This document shows positions 1 through 5,634 of a stretch of DNA of 6,097 nt, one piece after another. Where the stretch lies: positions 1 to 6,097 of the forward strand of contig PWUO01000184.1 in the NCBI GenBank assembly GCA_003562555.1, given 5' to 3'. The notes under the pieces were generated by a model that saw only the letters and a list, made by a program, of their open reading frames with translations, did no database searches and had not been told where the DNA came from. The first letter of the stretch is position 1; the number at the start of each line of letters is the position of its first letter. Source of the stretch: Dehalococcoidia bacterium (GTDB lineage: Bacteria > Chloroflexota > Dehalococcoidia > GIF9 > AB-539-J10). The position numbers were made by a program, and so were the translations under genes.

Positions 1-233
1 ACGAGAGCCTTCACTTCCGGAACCGCCATGACCGTCGCGAAGCCGAGTCCGATAAGCAGGATCATGGGCATTTCAACGATACCGTGCCCCACCGCGATGA
101 GGGCTCCTGCTTCCTTACGCGCGGCTCCTTTCGTGATGGTCACAGCGGTCACAGGTCCCGGCGCCATCACTCCCGTGAGTGAGATAGCGGTAACGGTTGC
201 CAATAGTGCGATCAGAGACCCGGCTTCCTGCAT
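1..233 (-). CDS. LysE/RhtB-family amino-acid exporter, N-terminal part (cut by the window start)
   Basis: Seventy-seven complete codons are visible, read leftwards from an ATG at 233. The rest lies outside the window. The protein starts with a hydrophobic helix (about residues 6-22), then the segment APGPVTAVTITKG (24-36) and AVGHGIVEMP (47-56), followed by a second hydrophobic helix (about 56-71). A Pro-Gly-Pro turn at the end of helix 1, then a glycine-rich GH...E segment, is the usual N-terminal pattern of the LysE/RhtB/CadD transporter superfamily. These proteins export amino acids or related small molecules through the inner membrane with about six helices. The substrate cannot be read from this part. 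An in-frame TGA eight codons upstream of the ATG limits the start. No Shine-Dalgarno sequence precedes it, and a promoter-like element ends only a few bases upstream, so a very short leader is likely. The gene diverges from the protease gene at 383. Confidence 0.82.
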   Translation of the reverse strand, partial: MQEAGSLIALLATVTAISLTGVMAPGPVTAVTITKGAARKEAGALIAVGHGIVEMPMILLIGLGFATVMAVPEVKAL

Positions 234-240
234 GGGTAGG

Positions 241-270
241 CTGGACGTTAGCAGTCAGCGCACTGGACGT
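241..270. repeat. Direct repeat CTGGACGT, two copies 22 bp apart
   Basis: CTGGACGT occurs at 241-248 and again at 263-270, start to start 22 bp, which is about two helical turns. Read on the minus strand, the copies lie next to the -10 and -35 elements of the LysE-type promoter. This is the arrangement expected of a tandem operator site. With only two eight-base copies, chance cannot be excluded. Confidence 0.35.
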
Positions 271-273
271 CAA
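245..273 (-). promoter_or_regulatory. Candidate promoter of the LysE-type gene
   Basis: On the minus strand the pattern TTGACG (-35, + coordinates 268-273), a 17-base spacer and TAACGT (-10, 245-250) can be read. The -35 matches the sigma-70 consensus at 5 of 6 bases. The -10 matches at only 3 of 6. The expected transcription start is near 238, about five bases before the ATG at 233. This fits the missing ribosome-binding site but is not proof of a leaderless start. Confidence 0.4.
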
Positions 274-332
274 ACTGTACCCGGGGATCCAGAGCCATGC
301 CTGATCCGACGGGAGATTCCGGGACCATGCTG

Positions 333-338
333 TAGAAT
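333..338 (+). promoter_or_regulatory. Candidate -10 element of the protease gene
   Basis: TAGAAT matches the -10 consensus at 5 of 6 bases. No good -35 hexamer is found 16-18 bases upstream. Transcription would start near 345 and give a leader of about 38 bases containing the GGAGGA ribosome-binding site at 373-378. Confidence 0.35.
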
Positions 339-382
339 AGCGGCAGGAAGTCGACTCGAGATAACGGCTCCCGGAGGACATA

Positions 383-1252
383 ATGGACGGTTCCATTAGC
401 GTATTCAGCCTGATCTGGATCCTGATAATCGTTGCCCTCCTCGTGCCGGTGTTCCAGCGGCGCATGCTGCAGGGACGTCGACTCCAGTCCATACGCAACC
501 TCGAGAAGCGACGTGGATCACGCGTCATCACCATGATTCACCGCGAGGAGATCATGAACTTCCTCGGCATTCCGTTCAGGCGCTACATCGACATCGAGGA
601 TTCCGAGCAGGTACTGCGTGCAATAAGGCTGACTCCAGACGAGATGCCACTCGACATCATCCTGCACACGCCCGGAGGACTCGTCCTGGCATCCGAGCAG
701 ATCGCCTGCGCCATCAAGCGTCACCCCGGGAAGGTGACGGTCTTCATTCCTCACTACGCGATGTCCGGAGGAACACTCGTCTCACTGGCCGCGGACGAGA
801 TCGTGATGGACCCCGATGCGGTTCTCGGCCCGGTCGATCCACAGATGGGCACACCTTCAGGCGGGTTCTACCCCGCGGTATCGATTCTGAAGGCACTGGA
901 GCAGCCGAACCCCAATCGGGAGGACCAGACGCTGATACTTGGCGACGTCGCCCGCAAGGCAGTACAGCAGGTCTACAGCGCAGTGTTATGTCTGATTAAG
1001 GACACCATGCCCGAGGAGGAGGCCCGGAACGTGGCACAGGCGTTGAGCGACGGCAGGTGGACACATGACTACCCCATCAATGCCGATCAGGCAAGAGAGC
1101 TCGGACTGCCGGTGACCCACGACATGCCGGCCGAGGTGTACCAGCTGATGGACCTCTACCCACAGTCCGGGATGCGGCGCCCTTCGGTCGAGTACATCCC
1201 CGGCCCTTACGTCCCTCCCGTGCGGCGACCCCCCAACGGGCGTCAGGAATGA
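383..1252 (+). CDS. Membrane-anchored serine protease of the SDH_sah / ClpP-crotonase fold (SppA-like)
   Basis: The protein has 289 residues. Residues 5-25 form one hydrophobic helix followed by a basic stretch (RRMLQGRR), so the catalytic domain should face the cytoplasm. The ClpP-crotonase core runs from about 45 to 255. LHTPGG (94-99) corresponds to the oxyanion-hole segment. HYAMSGGTLVSLAADEI (124-140) carries the presumed nucleophile Ser128 in an AMSGG context. VLGPVDPQMG (147-156) and RWTHDYPI (225-232) are typical of the serine dehydrogenase proteinase (SDH_sah) branch related to signal-peptide peptidase SppA. The family is thought to cleave membrane-proximal peptides or proteins. The substrate here is unknown, and I cannot assign the second catalytic residue. 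The ending (about 255-289) is proline- and arginine-rich and probably disordered. The start is fixed by GGAGGA at 373-378. The gene stands alone between a divergent exporter and a long leader, so it is probably monocistronic. Confidence 0.88.
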   Translation: MDGSISVFSLIWILIIVALLVPVFQRRMLQGRRLQSIRNLEKRRGSRVITMIHREEIMNFLGIPFRRYIDIEDSEQVLRAIRLTPDEMPLDIILHTPGGLVLASEQIACAIKRHPGKVTVFIPHYAMSGGTLVSLAADEIVMDPDAVLGPVDPQMGTPSGGFYPAVSILKALEQPNPNREDQTLILGDVARKAVQQVYSAVLCLIKDTMPEEEARNVAQALSDGRWTHDYPINADQARELGLPVTHDMPAEVYQLMDLYPQSGMRRPSVEYIPGPYVPPVRRPPNGRQE

Positions 1253-1374
1253 TCCGGGATACTTTCGCAGCCACTCCGGACAAGTAGGTCTCCTCCGGGG
1301 CATCGCGCGACATCTCACACCGGATTTCCCCCCAATGTGAAGTGCGAACCCCTCCATCACGTAGTGCCCCGCGC

Positions 1375-1380
1375 TATACT
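1375..1380 (+). promoter_or_regulatory. Candidate -10 element upstream of the sigma factor gene
   Basis: TATACT matches the -10 consensus at 5 of 6 bases. No -35 hexamer of good quality lies at the right distance. Transcription would start near 1387, leaving a leader of about 130 bases to the ATG at 1520 or 210 bases to the GTG at 1601. Confidence 0.3.
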
Positions 1381-1482
1381 GTGGTCCGCTACACTGGCAC
1401 AACGGGATGAGGCGGATGAAGGGCGGCAGGCGATTCCTCACCACACAGGATCCAAACGATTCCGGTTTTCGGGCAGGTGCAA

Positions 1483-1491
1483 TGTGATACT
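1483..1491 (+). promoter_or_regulatory. Candidate extended -10 element close to the sigma factor gene
   Basis: TGtGATACT has the extended -10 layout (TG, one base, then a hexamer matching TATAAT at 4 of 6). No -35 is apparent, which an extended -10 can tolerate. A start near 1498 would lie just upstream of the ATG at 1520. It competes with the TATACT element at 1375, and the sequence does not decide between them. Confidence 0.25.
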
Positions 1492-1590
1492 TCCAAGGCT
1501 TCTCCGTACATATCTGTGGATGATGACAAGGACGATGCTCGCCGAGGCTGACCCGAGGACGGGTGGGGCAGGTCGCGAAACAAGCGACTC

Positions 1591-1596
1591 GGGTGA
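1591..1596 (+). promoter_or_regulatory. Shine-Dalgarno-like GGGTGA deciding the sigma gene start
   Basis: GGGTGA lies four bases before the GTG at 1601. Its GGTGA part pairs with the anti-Shine-Dalgarno sequence (TAAGGAGGTGA complement) in the correct register. The upstream ATG codons at 1520, 1523 and 1535 have no equivalent at usable spacing, which favours the GTG start. Confidence 0.4.
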
Positions 1597-1600
1597 ACGG

Positions 1601-2125
1601 GTGAAGCATCGAAGAGAAGAGTTCGAAGAGATGTACGACACCTGCATGCCGAAGGTCTACCGCTACGTCAGCTACAGGACTGGCAACGCGAGCATTGCCG
1701 AGGACATCACTGCGGACGTATTTGAGAAGGCGCTGCGACACTTCGACAGCTACCGAAGGGAGAAGGCGACTCACGCTACGTGGCTGATGGCCATCGCTCG
1801 AAACGCGATTATCGACCACTTCCGCAGGGAAGGCAAGGTACAGGTAGTACGCGAGGACGATGCGCCTGAGGAGGTCTCGCAGGACCCCAAAGTGGAAGAG
1901 CAGGTGGAACGGATGGAGGAGGTACGGCAGCTTCGACTGTGCCTCGCTGATCTTCCGCAACTCGATCAGGACATCATCTCACTGAAGTTCGGCGCGGGGT
2001 TGAATAACAGGGAGATCGCCCGCGCGCTCCAGGTGTCGGAGTCGAATGTTGGAACAAGGCTCTACCGCGCCGTGCAACGGCTGCGTGAGACCTTCAAAGG
2101 ATGGGAACATGACACCCAGAGATAG
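1601..2125 (+). CDS. ECF-type sigma-70 family RNA polymerase sigma factor
   Basis: From the GTG at 1601 the protein has 174 residues, normal for a two-domain ECF sigma factor. Region 2 spans about residues 8-77. It includes AEDITADVFEKAL (33-45), the core-binding 2.2 helix, and TWLMAIARNAIIDHFRR (60-76), the -10 recognition segment. An acidic linker (about 82-110) follows. Region 4 spans about 112-165, with the helix-turn-helix NNREIARALQVSESNV (135-150) and LYRAVQRL (154-161), which contacts the -35. There is no region 1.1 or 3. The ATG at 1520 would add 27 residues of low-complexity sequence without family features and without a ribosome-binding site, so I prefer the GTG, but 1520-2125 remains possible. 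The stop codon lies inside the next gene (17-base overlap), so the two are translationally coupled, the usual arrangement of an ECF sigma factor and its anti-sigma partner. The target promoters are unknown. Confidence 0.9.
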   Translation: MKHRREEFEEMYDTCMPKVYRYVSYRTGNASIAEDITADVFEKALRHFDSYRREKATHATWLMAIARNAIIDHFRREGKVQVVREDDAPEEVSQDPKVEEQVERMEEVRQLRLCLADLPQLDQDIISLKFGAGLNNREIARALQVSESNVGTRLYRAVQRLRETFKGWEHDTQR

Positions 2126-2981
2126 AGACGAGAGACAATTCGCAGAGGACGTCGACCGCATTCTTCGCGGCGAGGAGCCTCTGAGCATACAGGACGATGC
2201 TGACTACGCGGAGACTCTGCAGTTCGCACAGCGGCTGACGCAACTGAGCGATGACCCGGGCGAGGAGTTCGCCGGCAGGCTCAGACACAGGCTGGTGGTG
2301 GAGTTGGCGGAACAGGATGCGAAGCAGGACGCTTCGGGATCGTGGTTCGTCCGCGTGTTCTCGCGCCCCTCACTGCGCCTCGCAGTGGTCTCGACGTTCA
2401 TCGTGATTGCGGCCGTGGGGTTCATCTGGAGAGCGGGAATGTTGTCCCCGGCCATTCCCCGGACCGATGACCCGGCTCCCGGCATCATGACCACTCCGCT
2501 GCCTTCGGATCCTGCTGAATCCGATCAGCGCGCTGCAAGCCAAGACAACGGTATGCTCACCATGGAGGGCGCCCCTCCCGCGGCGGCTCCCGATGCCGCC
2601 CTTACGGTCGTGGGCCGCGTCTCACCCTCAGTCAGCTTCGGTGAGACGGTCAGCATCACGATGCACTTCAGCAACGAGGGCACCGAGCCCGTGTCGGTCG
2701 CCTTCTTCCCTCCTGCCATTCACATACGAGACGCAATGACAGGCCGGATCGTGTACTCGTTCGCGGCAGGAGACAGGGGCGATGCGATCCAGCCAATGGA
2801 ATCCAGGAGCTACCGGGTCGAATGGGATTACATGAGTAGTGAAGAGATTCAGGTGGAACCCGGCCGCTACATGGTAGACGTCGCCATAGCAACGGCCGCG
2901 ATAGACACCGAGGAGTGGACTACGGAGGTGATAACTGTCGCCATGTTCGATATACACGACACGGAAGGCATCAAAGACTAA
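2109..2981 (+). CDS. Single-pass membrane protein, probable anti-sigma factor with BsuPI-like extracytoplasmic domain
   Basis: The protein has 290 residues. The start ATG at 2109 follows AAGGA (2097-2101) by seven bases and overlaps the sigma gene. Residues 1-88 are charged and helical, with a leucine- and arginine-rich segment (about 33-71, ending in FAGRLRHRLVVELAEQ). Residues 90-107 form one membrane helix (LAVVSTFIVIAAVGF core). A Pro/Ala-rich linker (about 112-165) leads to a beta-rich domain (about 166-282). Its pattern VSFGETVSITMHFSNEGTEPV, then AMTGRIVYSF, YRVEWD and VEPGRYMVDVAI resembles the BsuPI intracellular proteinase-inhibitor family (Ig-like fold). By topology the beta domain is outside the membrane and the helical part is cytoplasmic. 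Position and topology argue for an anti-sigma factor. It lacks the zinc-binding HxxxCxxC motif of ZAS anti-sigma factors and has no cysteine at all, so the sigma-binding role is inferred from context. Confidence 0.72.
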   Translation: MTPRDRDERQFAEDVDRILRGEEPLSIQDDADYAETLQFAQRLTQLSDDPGEEFAGRLRHRLVVELAEQDAKQDASGSWFVRVFSRPSLRLAVVSTFIVIAAVGFIWRAGMLSPAIPRTDDPAPGIMTTPLPSDPAESDQRAASQDNGMLTMEGAPPAAAPDAALTVVGRVSPSVSFGETVSITMHFSNEGTEPVSVAFFPPAIHIRDAMTGRIVYSFAAGDRGDAIQPMESRSYRVEWDYMSSEEIQVEPGRYMVDVAIATAAIDTEEWTTEVITVAMFDIHDTEGIKD

Positions 2982-3015
2982 GCTCATAACCCGATCACAC
3001 GTAACAACCTGGGCC

Positions 3016-3034
3016 GGCCGTCCCGAATACGGCC
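3016..3034 (+). promoter_or_regulatory. Small hairpin abutting the SIMPL gene ribosome-binding site
   Basis: GGCCGT (3016-3021) and ACGGCC (3029-3034) form a perfect six-pair stem with a seven-base loop. The stem ends directly at the AGGAGGAA ribosome-binding site (3035-3042). Such a stem could tune translation or protect the mRNA between the membrane-protein and SIMPL coding parts. It lacks a T-run, so it is not a terminator. Confidence 0.35.
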
Positions 3035-3047
3035 AGGAGGAAGACAC

Positions 3048-3818
3048 ATGAAGAAGAACAGGATACTCATGATAGGAGCTGCGATTGTGCTGCTCGTGCC
3101 CGTATTGGCCCTCGTGGGCTGCGCGGCGGCAAATCCGGCCAGTGCCTCAGAGTACACCGAGATCAAGATCGGCAGCCAGCAGGAGGGCATCTGGGTCACG
3201 GGCATCGGCGAGGTGAAGGCAGTGCCAGACGTTGCAGTGGTCAGTCTTGGCGTTCAGGCCCAGGCTCCCACAGTTGCCGAGGCTCAGGATCAGGCGAGCC
3301 GCGCCATGGACAGCGTCATCGCGACACTGAAGGCCAATGGCGTAGCCGACGAGGACATTCAGACCACCGGATTCAGCATCTGGCAGCGGACCCGCTGGGA
3401 CTCGAACCGCCAGGAGGAAGAGGTGGTCGGTTACCAGGTGTCCAACAACGTCCAGGTCAAGATCCGACAGGTCGGTGAAGCCGGCATCATACTCGACGAG
3501 GTCGTTGAGGCCGGTGGCGACCTGATTCGCGTCCAGGGCATCTACTTCCAGATTGACGACACGTCAGCCTACCTCAACGAGGCGCGAGAGAAGGCCGTGG
3601 CAGATGCGAAGGCGAAGGCCGAGCAGCTGGCGAACCTCTCCGGAGTAACTCTCGGCAGGGCTACCTATGTCTCCGAGAACACGAGCACTCCGATCATCTA
3701 CAGGGGCATGGACATGGCCCGTCCGGAGGCCGGCGACATGCCCGCCCCCACCACGCCGATCGAGCCGGGAGAGACGACCATTACTGCGACTGTCCAGATC
3801 ATCTACCACATCTCATAA
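3048..3818 (+). CDS. SIMPL-domain (DUF541, YggE/BP26-like) lipoprotein
   Basis: The protein has 256 residues. It begins with a basic end and hydrophobic core followed by ALVGC, a lipobox with Cys25 as the lipidated residue, so the mature protein is a membrane-attached lipoprotein outside the cytoplasm. The SIMPL domain fills about residues 47-256. GIWVTGIGEVKAVPDVAVVSLGV (47-69) is the characteristic first strand pair. A helix around 74-97, DIQTTGFSI (103-111), GYQVSNNVQVKIR (128-140), the helix around 175-198 (EAREKAVADAKAKAEQLA) and the closing strand TITATVQIIYHI (244-255) follow the family order. Members (E. coli YggE, Brucella BP26/Omp28) are envelope proteins tied to stress tolerance, with no enzymatic activity known. 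The start is set by AGGAGGAA at 3035-3042. The 66-base gap to the membrane-protein gene has no terminator, and a strong terminator follows, so it is probably the last gene of the sigma operon. Confidence 0.93.
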   Translation: MKKNRILMIGAAIVLLVPVLALVGCAAANPASASEYTEIKIGSQQEGIWVTGIGEVKAVPDVAVVSLGVQAQAPTVAEAQDQASRAMDSVIATLKANGVADEDIQTTGFSIWQRTRWDSNRQEEEVVGYQVSNNVQVKIRQVGEAGIILDEVVEAGGDLIRVQGIYFQIDDTSAYLNEAREKAVADAKAKAEQLANLSGVTLGRATYVSENTSTPIIYRGMDMARPEAGDMPAPTTPIEPGETTITATVQIIYHIS

Positions 3819-3846
3819 CGTTCATCACCCATCCACACAACGGACG

Positions 3847-3880
3847 GAGAAGGGGGCCGCAATTGCGGCCCCTTTCTCTA
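3847..3880 (+). terminator. Intrinsic terminator after the SIMPL gene
   Basis: GAGAAGGGGGCCGC (3847-3860), loop AATT, and GCGGCCCCTTTCTC (3865-3878) form a 14-pair stem with one G-U pair. The 8-bp core GGGGCCGC/GCGGCCCC is perfect. The T-rich part (TTTCTCTATT) overlaps the stem foot, which is a modest U-tract. The stem is nearly symmetric, but no minus-strand gene ends here. It separates the sigma operon from the membrane gene at 3993. Confidence 0.85.
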
Positions 3881-3908
3881 TTCGAACCTCGGCGCCAGTT
3901 ACAAAGCC

Positions 3909-3938
3909 TTGAACCGCCATCCGTTAATACTACATACT
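3909..3938 (+). promoter_or_regulatory. Candidate promoter of the two-helix membrane protein gene
   Basis: TTGAAC (3909-3914) and CATACT (3933-3938) are separated by 18 bases, each matching the sigma-70 consensus at 4 of 6. TACATA (3931-3936) with a 16-base spacer is an alternative. It lies just after the terminator, and transcription near 3945 would give a leader of about 48 bases. Confidence 0.4.
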
Positions 3939-3992
3939 GTGTGAACGAGAACACCGGCCGGCAGTCGCCGGCTGTCATGAGGGGGTCACACG

Positions 3993-4538
3993 ATGGACGA
4001 CGAGAGATCACCAGTCGGCAAGTACCTGGTAATCTTCATTCTCTGGATTATCCCTGTTGTCCTGATACTCGTTCCGCTGCTCTACCCCACAGAGAGTTAC
4101 GTGCGCGACATGCTGGTTCTGCCCGTGATCGTCATCCTGATCTACGTGGCGTTCATACTCGCCCCTCTGTTCTATCCACTGAAGAACGCTGACTTCTTCG
4201 ACGAGGTTCCGAAGACCATCGAACGTTTCGCGAACGAACAGAGGGCTCGCAGGGATGTCCGGGATATTCTCAAGCTCTACGATGGCGGCCGCCTGCCGAA
4301 CGTCTACGAGCTAAGCGATCTCACTCCCTTTCAGAAGGACATCAAACGGATGTGCGAGAGGCTGCGGGCAGATGTGGAGTGGCACTCCAGCAACGCTGAG
4401 AAGTCGCGCGATCTGCTGGACCGTATGGAGGCCCTGATGCGCGTACGCGAGGCGGAAGAGGGTGAGGGCGACGAGGAACAGCCACAGACAGGGAAGGGCT
4501 CTCAGCGTGCCGGAAAGAAGTCCGGTAAACGGCGATAG
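3993..4538 (+). CDS. Two-helix membrane protein of unknown function
   Basis: I do not recognise a family. The protein has 181 residues. Residues 11-31 (core VIFILWIIPVVLILVPLL) and 39-60 (MLVLPVIVILIYVAFILAPL) are membrane helices joined by a short loop, YPTESYVRD. Each is followed by a Tyr-Pro pair (YP at 31-32 and 61-62), so the hydrophobic part looks like a repeated unit. Residues 63-150 are soluble, charged and mostly helical (ERFANEQRARRDVRDILKLYDG, then FQKDIKRMCERLRADVEWHSSNAEKSRDLLDRMEALMRV), with coiled-coil character near the end. An acidic stretch (153-162) and a strongly basic tail (168-181, KKSGKRR) follow. Both ends are probably cytoplasmic. GAGGGGG at 3979-3985, seven bases before the ATG, sets the start. 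It is separated from the SIMPL gene by a terminator and has its own promoter-like element. Its position next to an envelope-stress operon is the only clue to function. Confidence 0.8.
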   Translation: MDDERSPVGKYLVIFILWIIPVVLILVPLLYPTESYVRDMLVLPVIVILIYVAFILAPLFYPLKNADFFDEVPKTIERFANEQRARRDVRDILKLYDGGRLPNVYELSDLTPFQKDIKRMCERLRADVEWHSSNAEKSRDLLDRMEALMRVREAEEGEGDEEQPQTGKGSQRAGKKSGKRR

Positions 4539-4641
4539 CCCACTGACTCCAGGCCGCAGTGCATCGGCGTACCGGAAGCAAAGCTGCGTTGTGCGTGCCG
4601 GTCGTTGCCTCTCAACGCGGCGACAGGCGCAGGCTCTCCGT

Positions 4642-4671
4642 TTGACACCATGTCCACGGCGGGACTACGCT
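4642..4671 (+). promoter_or_regulatory. Candidate promoter of the DUF362 gene
   Basis: A perfect TTGACA (4642-4647) is followed after 18 bases by TACGCT (4666-4671), which matches TATAAT at only 3 of 6. Transcription near 4678 would give a leader of about 79 bases. The leader holds a small stem, ACACC (4682-4686) with GGTGT (4692-4696). The rest of the 4539-4756 gap shows no gene. Confidence 0.4.
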
Positions 4672-4756
4672 CACTGTTCAGACACCGCACGGGTGTGGCG
4701 AAGGGCAGATCATCCACCAGTGACGGGCCCTGCGCACGAGGTGAGGAGGCGTTACG

Positions 4757-5545
4757 ATGGCACAATCGGTGGAGCAGATCAGGACGACCGGCGACGCAGG
4801 CGAGGATGTGCGCATCCTTATTCAGCGACTTGGAGGCATCGAACGATTCGTCCAACCTGATGACCGGGTTCTCATCAAGCCCGCGTGCAACAGTCCCTAC
4901 CCTTACCCCGCCACCACCGATCTGAAGGTCATCAGCACGATTGTGCAACTGGTGAGGACCAGGACAGGTCACGTCACCGTAGGAGACTCATCGGGGTTCA
5001 TCCACAAGCCGACGTCCACGGCGTTCGATGGCATGGGACTCACCAGGCTGGCGAAGGAAATGGATGTCCCACTGGTGGACTTCGACAATCATGAGTGGGT
5101 GCGAAGGCAGGATGACCGCGCCACCCTGCTTCCTGAGGTGCAGGTGACGAGCTTGCTGGACGACTTCGATCGCCTCATCTTCCTGCCAACCATGCGAACG
5201 CATGCGTGGGCCCGCATCACCATGGCGCTTAAGCTCGGCATGGGGCTTATTCCTGTGCCTGACAGGAAAAAGATGCACCGCACGGAACTCGAGGAGATGA
5301 TCGGAGAGCTCAACCTGTACTTCCAGCCGGACCTGGTAATCCTCGACGGGCGACGATGCTTCATCTCAGGAGGGCCGGACAGCGGCGAGGAACGGGAGCC
5401 CGGGGTCATGCTCGCCTCGACGGGACGGGTCGCCATCGACATCGAGGCGGTGCGCATCCTGCAGCAGTACCACGCGGCGCAACTCGACATGCCGGCCGAG
5501 GAAGTGCCCATGATCCGCCGCGCGCGCGAGCTCGGGTTGCCGTAG
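4757..5545 (+). CDS. Stand-alone DUF362-domain protein
   Basis: The protein has 262 residues, with no signal peptide or membrane helix, so it is cytoplasmic. It follows the DUF362 order: DRVLIKPACNSPYPYPATTD (36-55), GHVTVGDSSG (71-80), DRLIFLPTMRTHAWARITMA (138-157), LKLGMGLIPVPDRKKMHR (158-175), PDLVILDGRRCFISGGPDSGE (191-211) and GVMLASTGRVAIDIEAVRIL (216-235). The domain is known from iron-sulfur-containing and cofactor-linked proteins, but its biochemical role is not established. Two features are unusual. There is no C-terminal ferredoxin-type 4Fe-4S domain, which many members carry. The common K-T-H...KN-G segment reads MRTH...ALKLGMG here, so the Asn after Lys is replaced by Leu. GAGGAGG at about 4743-4749, seven bases before the ATG, sets the start. 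The gene appears to be transcribed alone. Confidence 0.83.
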   Translation: MAQSVEQIRTTGDAGEDVRILIQRLGGIERFVQPDDRVLIKPACNSPYPYPATTDLKVISTIVQLVRTRTGHVTVGDSSGFIHKPTSTAFDGMGLTRLAKEMDVPLVDFDNHEWVRRQDDRATLLPEVQVTSLLDDFDRLIFLPTMRTHAWARITMALKLGMGLIPVPDRKKMHRTELEEMIGELNLYFQPDLVILDGRRCFISGGPDSGEEREPGVMLASTGRVAIDIEAVRILQQYHAAQLDMPAEEVPMIRRARELGLP

Positions 5546-5586
5546 GCGCCCACTCCGGAGCCCCTCCGCTTGAGCAGCATCCACTA

Positions 5587-5615
5587 TTGACAGGACGAAG
5601 CTCGCCACCTAGCAT
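5587..5615 (+). promoter_or_regulatory. Best promoter in the window, ahead of the Asp-box protein gene
   Basis: A perfect TTGACA (5587-5592), a 17-base spacer and TAGCAT (5610-5615, 4 of 6) form a good sigma-70 promoter. Transcription is expected near 5620-5623, where an in-frame GTG (5620) is found, and 12-15 bases before the ATG at 5635. No Shine-Dalgarno sequence fits between them, so a leaderless or very short leader is likely. Confidence 0.6.
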
Positions 5616-5634
5616 ACACGTGCGCATTCCGCGC

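Larger units (their letters stand above)
1253..1600 (+). other. Long leader between protease and sigma factor genes, no convincing gene
   Basis: The reading frame of the sigma gene stays open through this stretch from a GTG at 1337. The encoded peptide lacks family features and there is no ribosome-binding site, so I treat it as leader. It holds two -10-like elements (TATACT at 1375-1380 and an extended TGtGATACT at 1483-1491). It also holds an imperfect hairpin after the protease gene (CTCCGGA at 1274-1280 with TCCGGGG at 1294-1300). That hairpin lacks a T-run, so it is not a clear terminator. Confidence 0.5.

Noticed and set aside
1274..1300. Hairpin after the protease gene as a terminator
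   Set aside because: The stem has seven pairs with one G-U and a 13-base loop, and no T-run follows.
986..1960. Long minus-strand open frame (324 codons) across the protease, leader and sigma genes
   Set aside because: It is antisense to two genes with clear family motifs. Its translation has no recognisable domain and it lacks a ribosome-binding site. It is a high-GC shadow frame.
1346..3915. GAACC motifs at 1346, 3884 and 3911 as ECF -35 elements (sigma autoregulation and control of the membrane gene)
   Set aside because: The five-base motif is expected several times by chance in this window and also occurs inside genes. No shared -10 is found at 16-17 bases from the copies.
4510..4525. 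CCGGA...TCCGG hairpin at the end of the two-helix protein gene as a terminator
   Set aside because: It has only five pairs, lies inside the coding region and lacks a T-tract.
4502..4972. Minus-strand open frame (156 codons) covering the gap before the DUF362 gene
   Set aside because: It overlaps the DUF362 start and promoter region, shows no domain, and has no ribosome-binding site or membrane segment.
5089..5580. Minus-strand open frame (163 codons) over the DUF362 gene
   Set aside because: It is antisense to conserved DUF362 motifs. The product is low-complexity, rich in Ser and Arg, as expected for a mirror frame.
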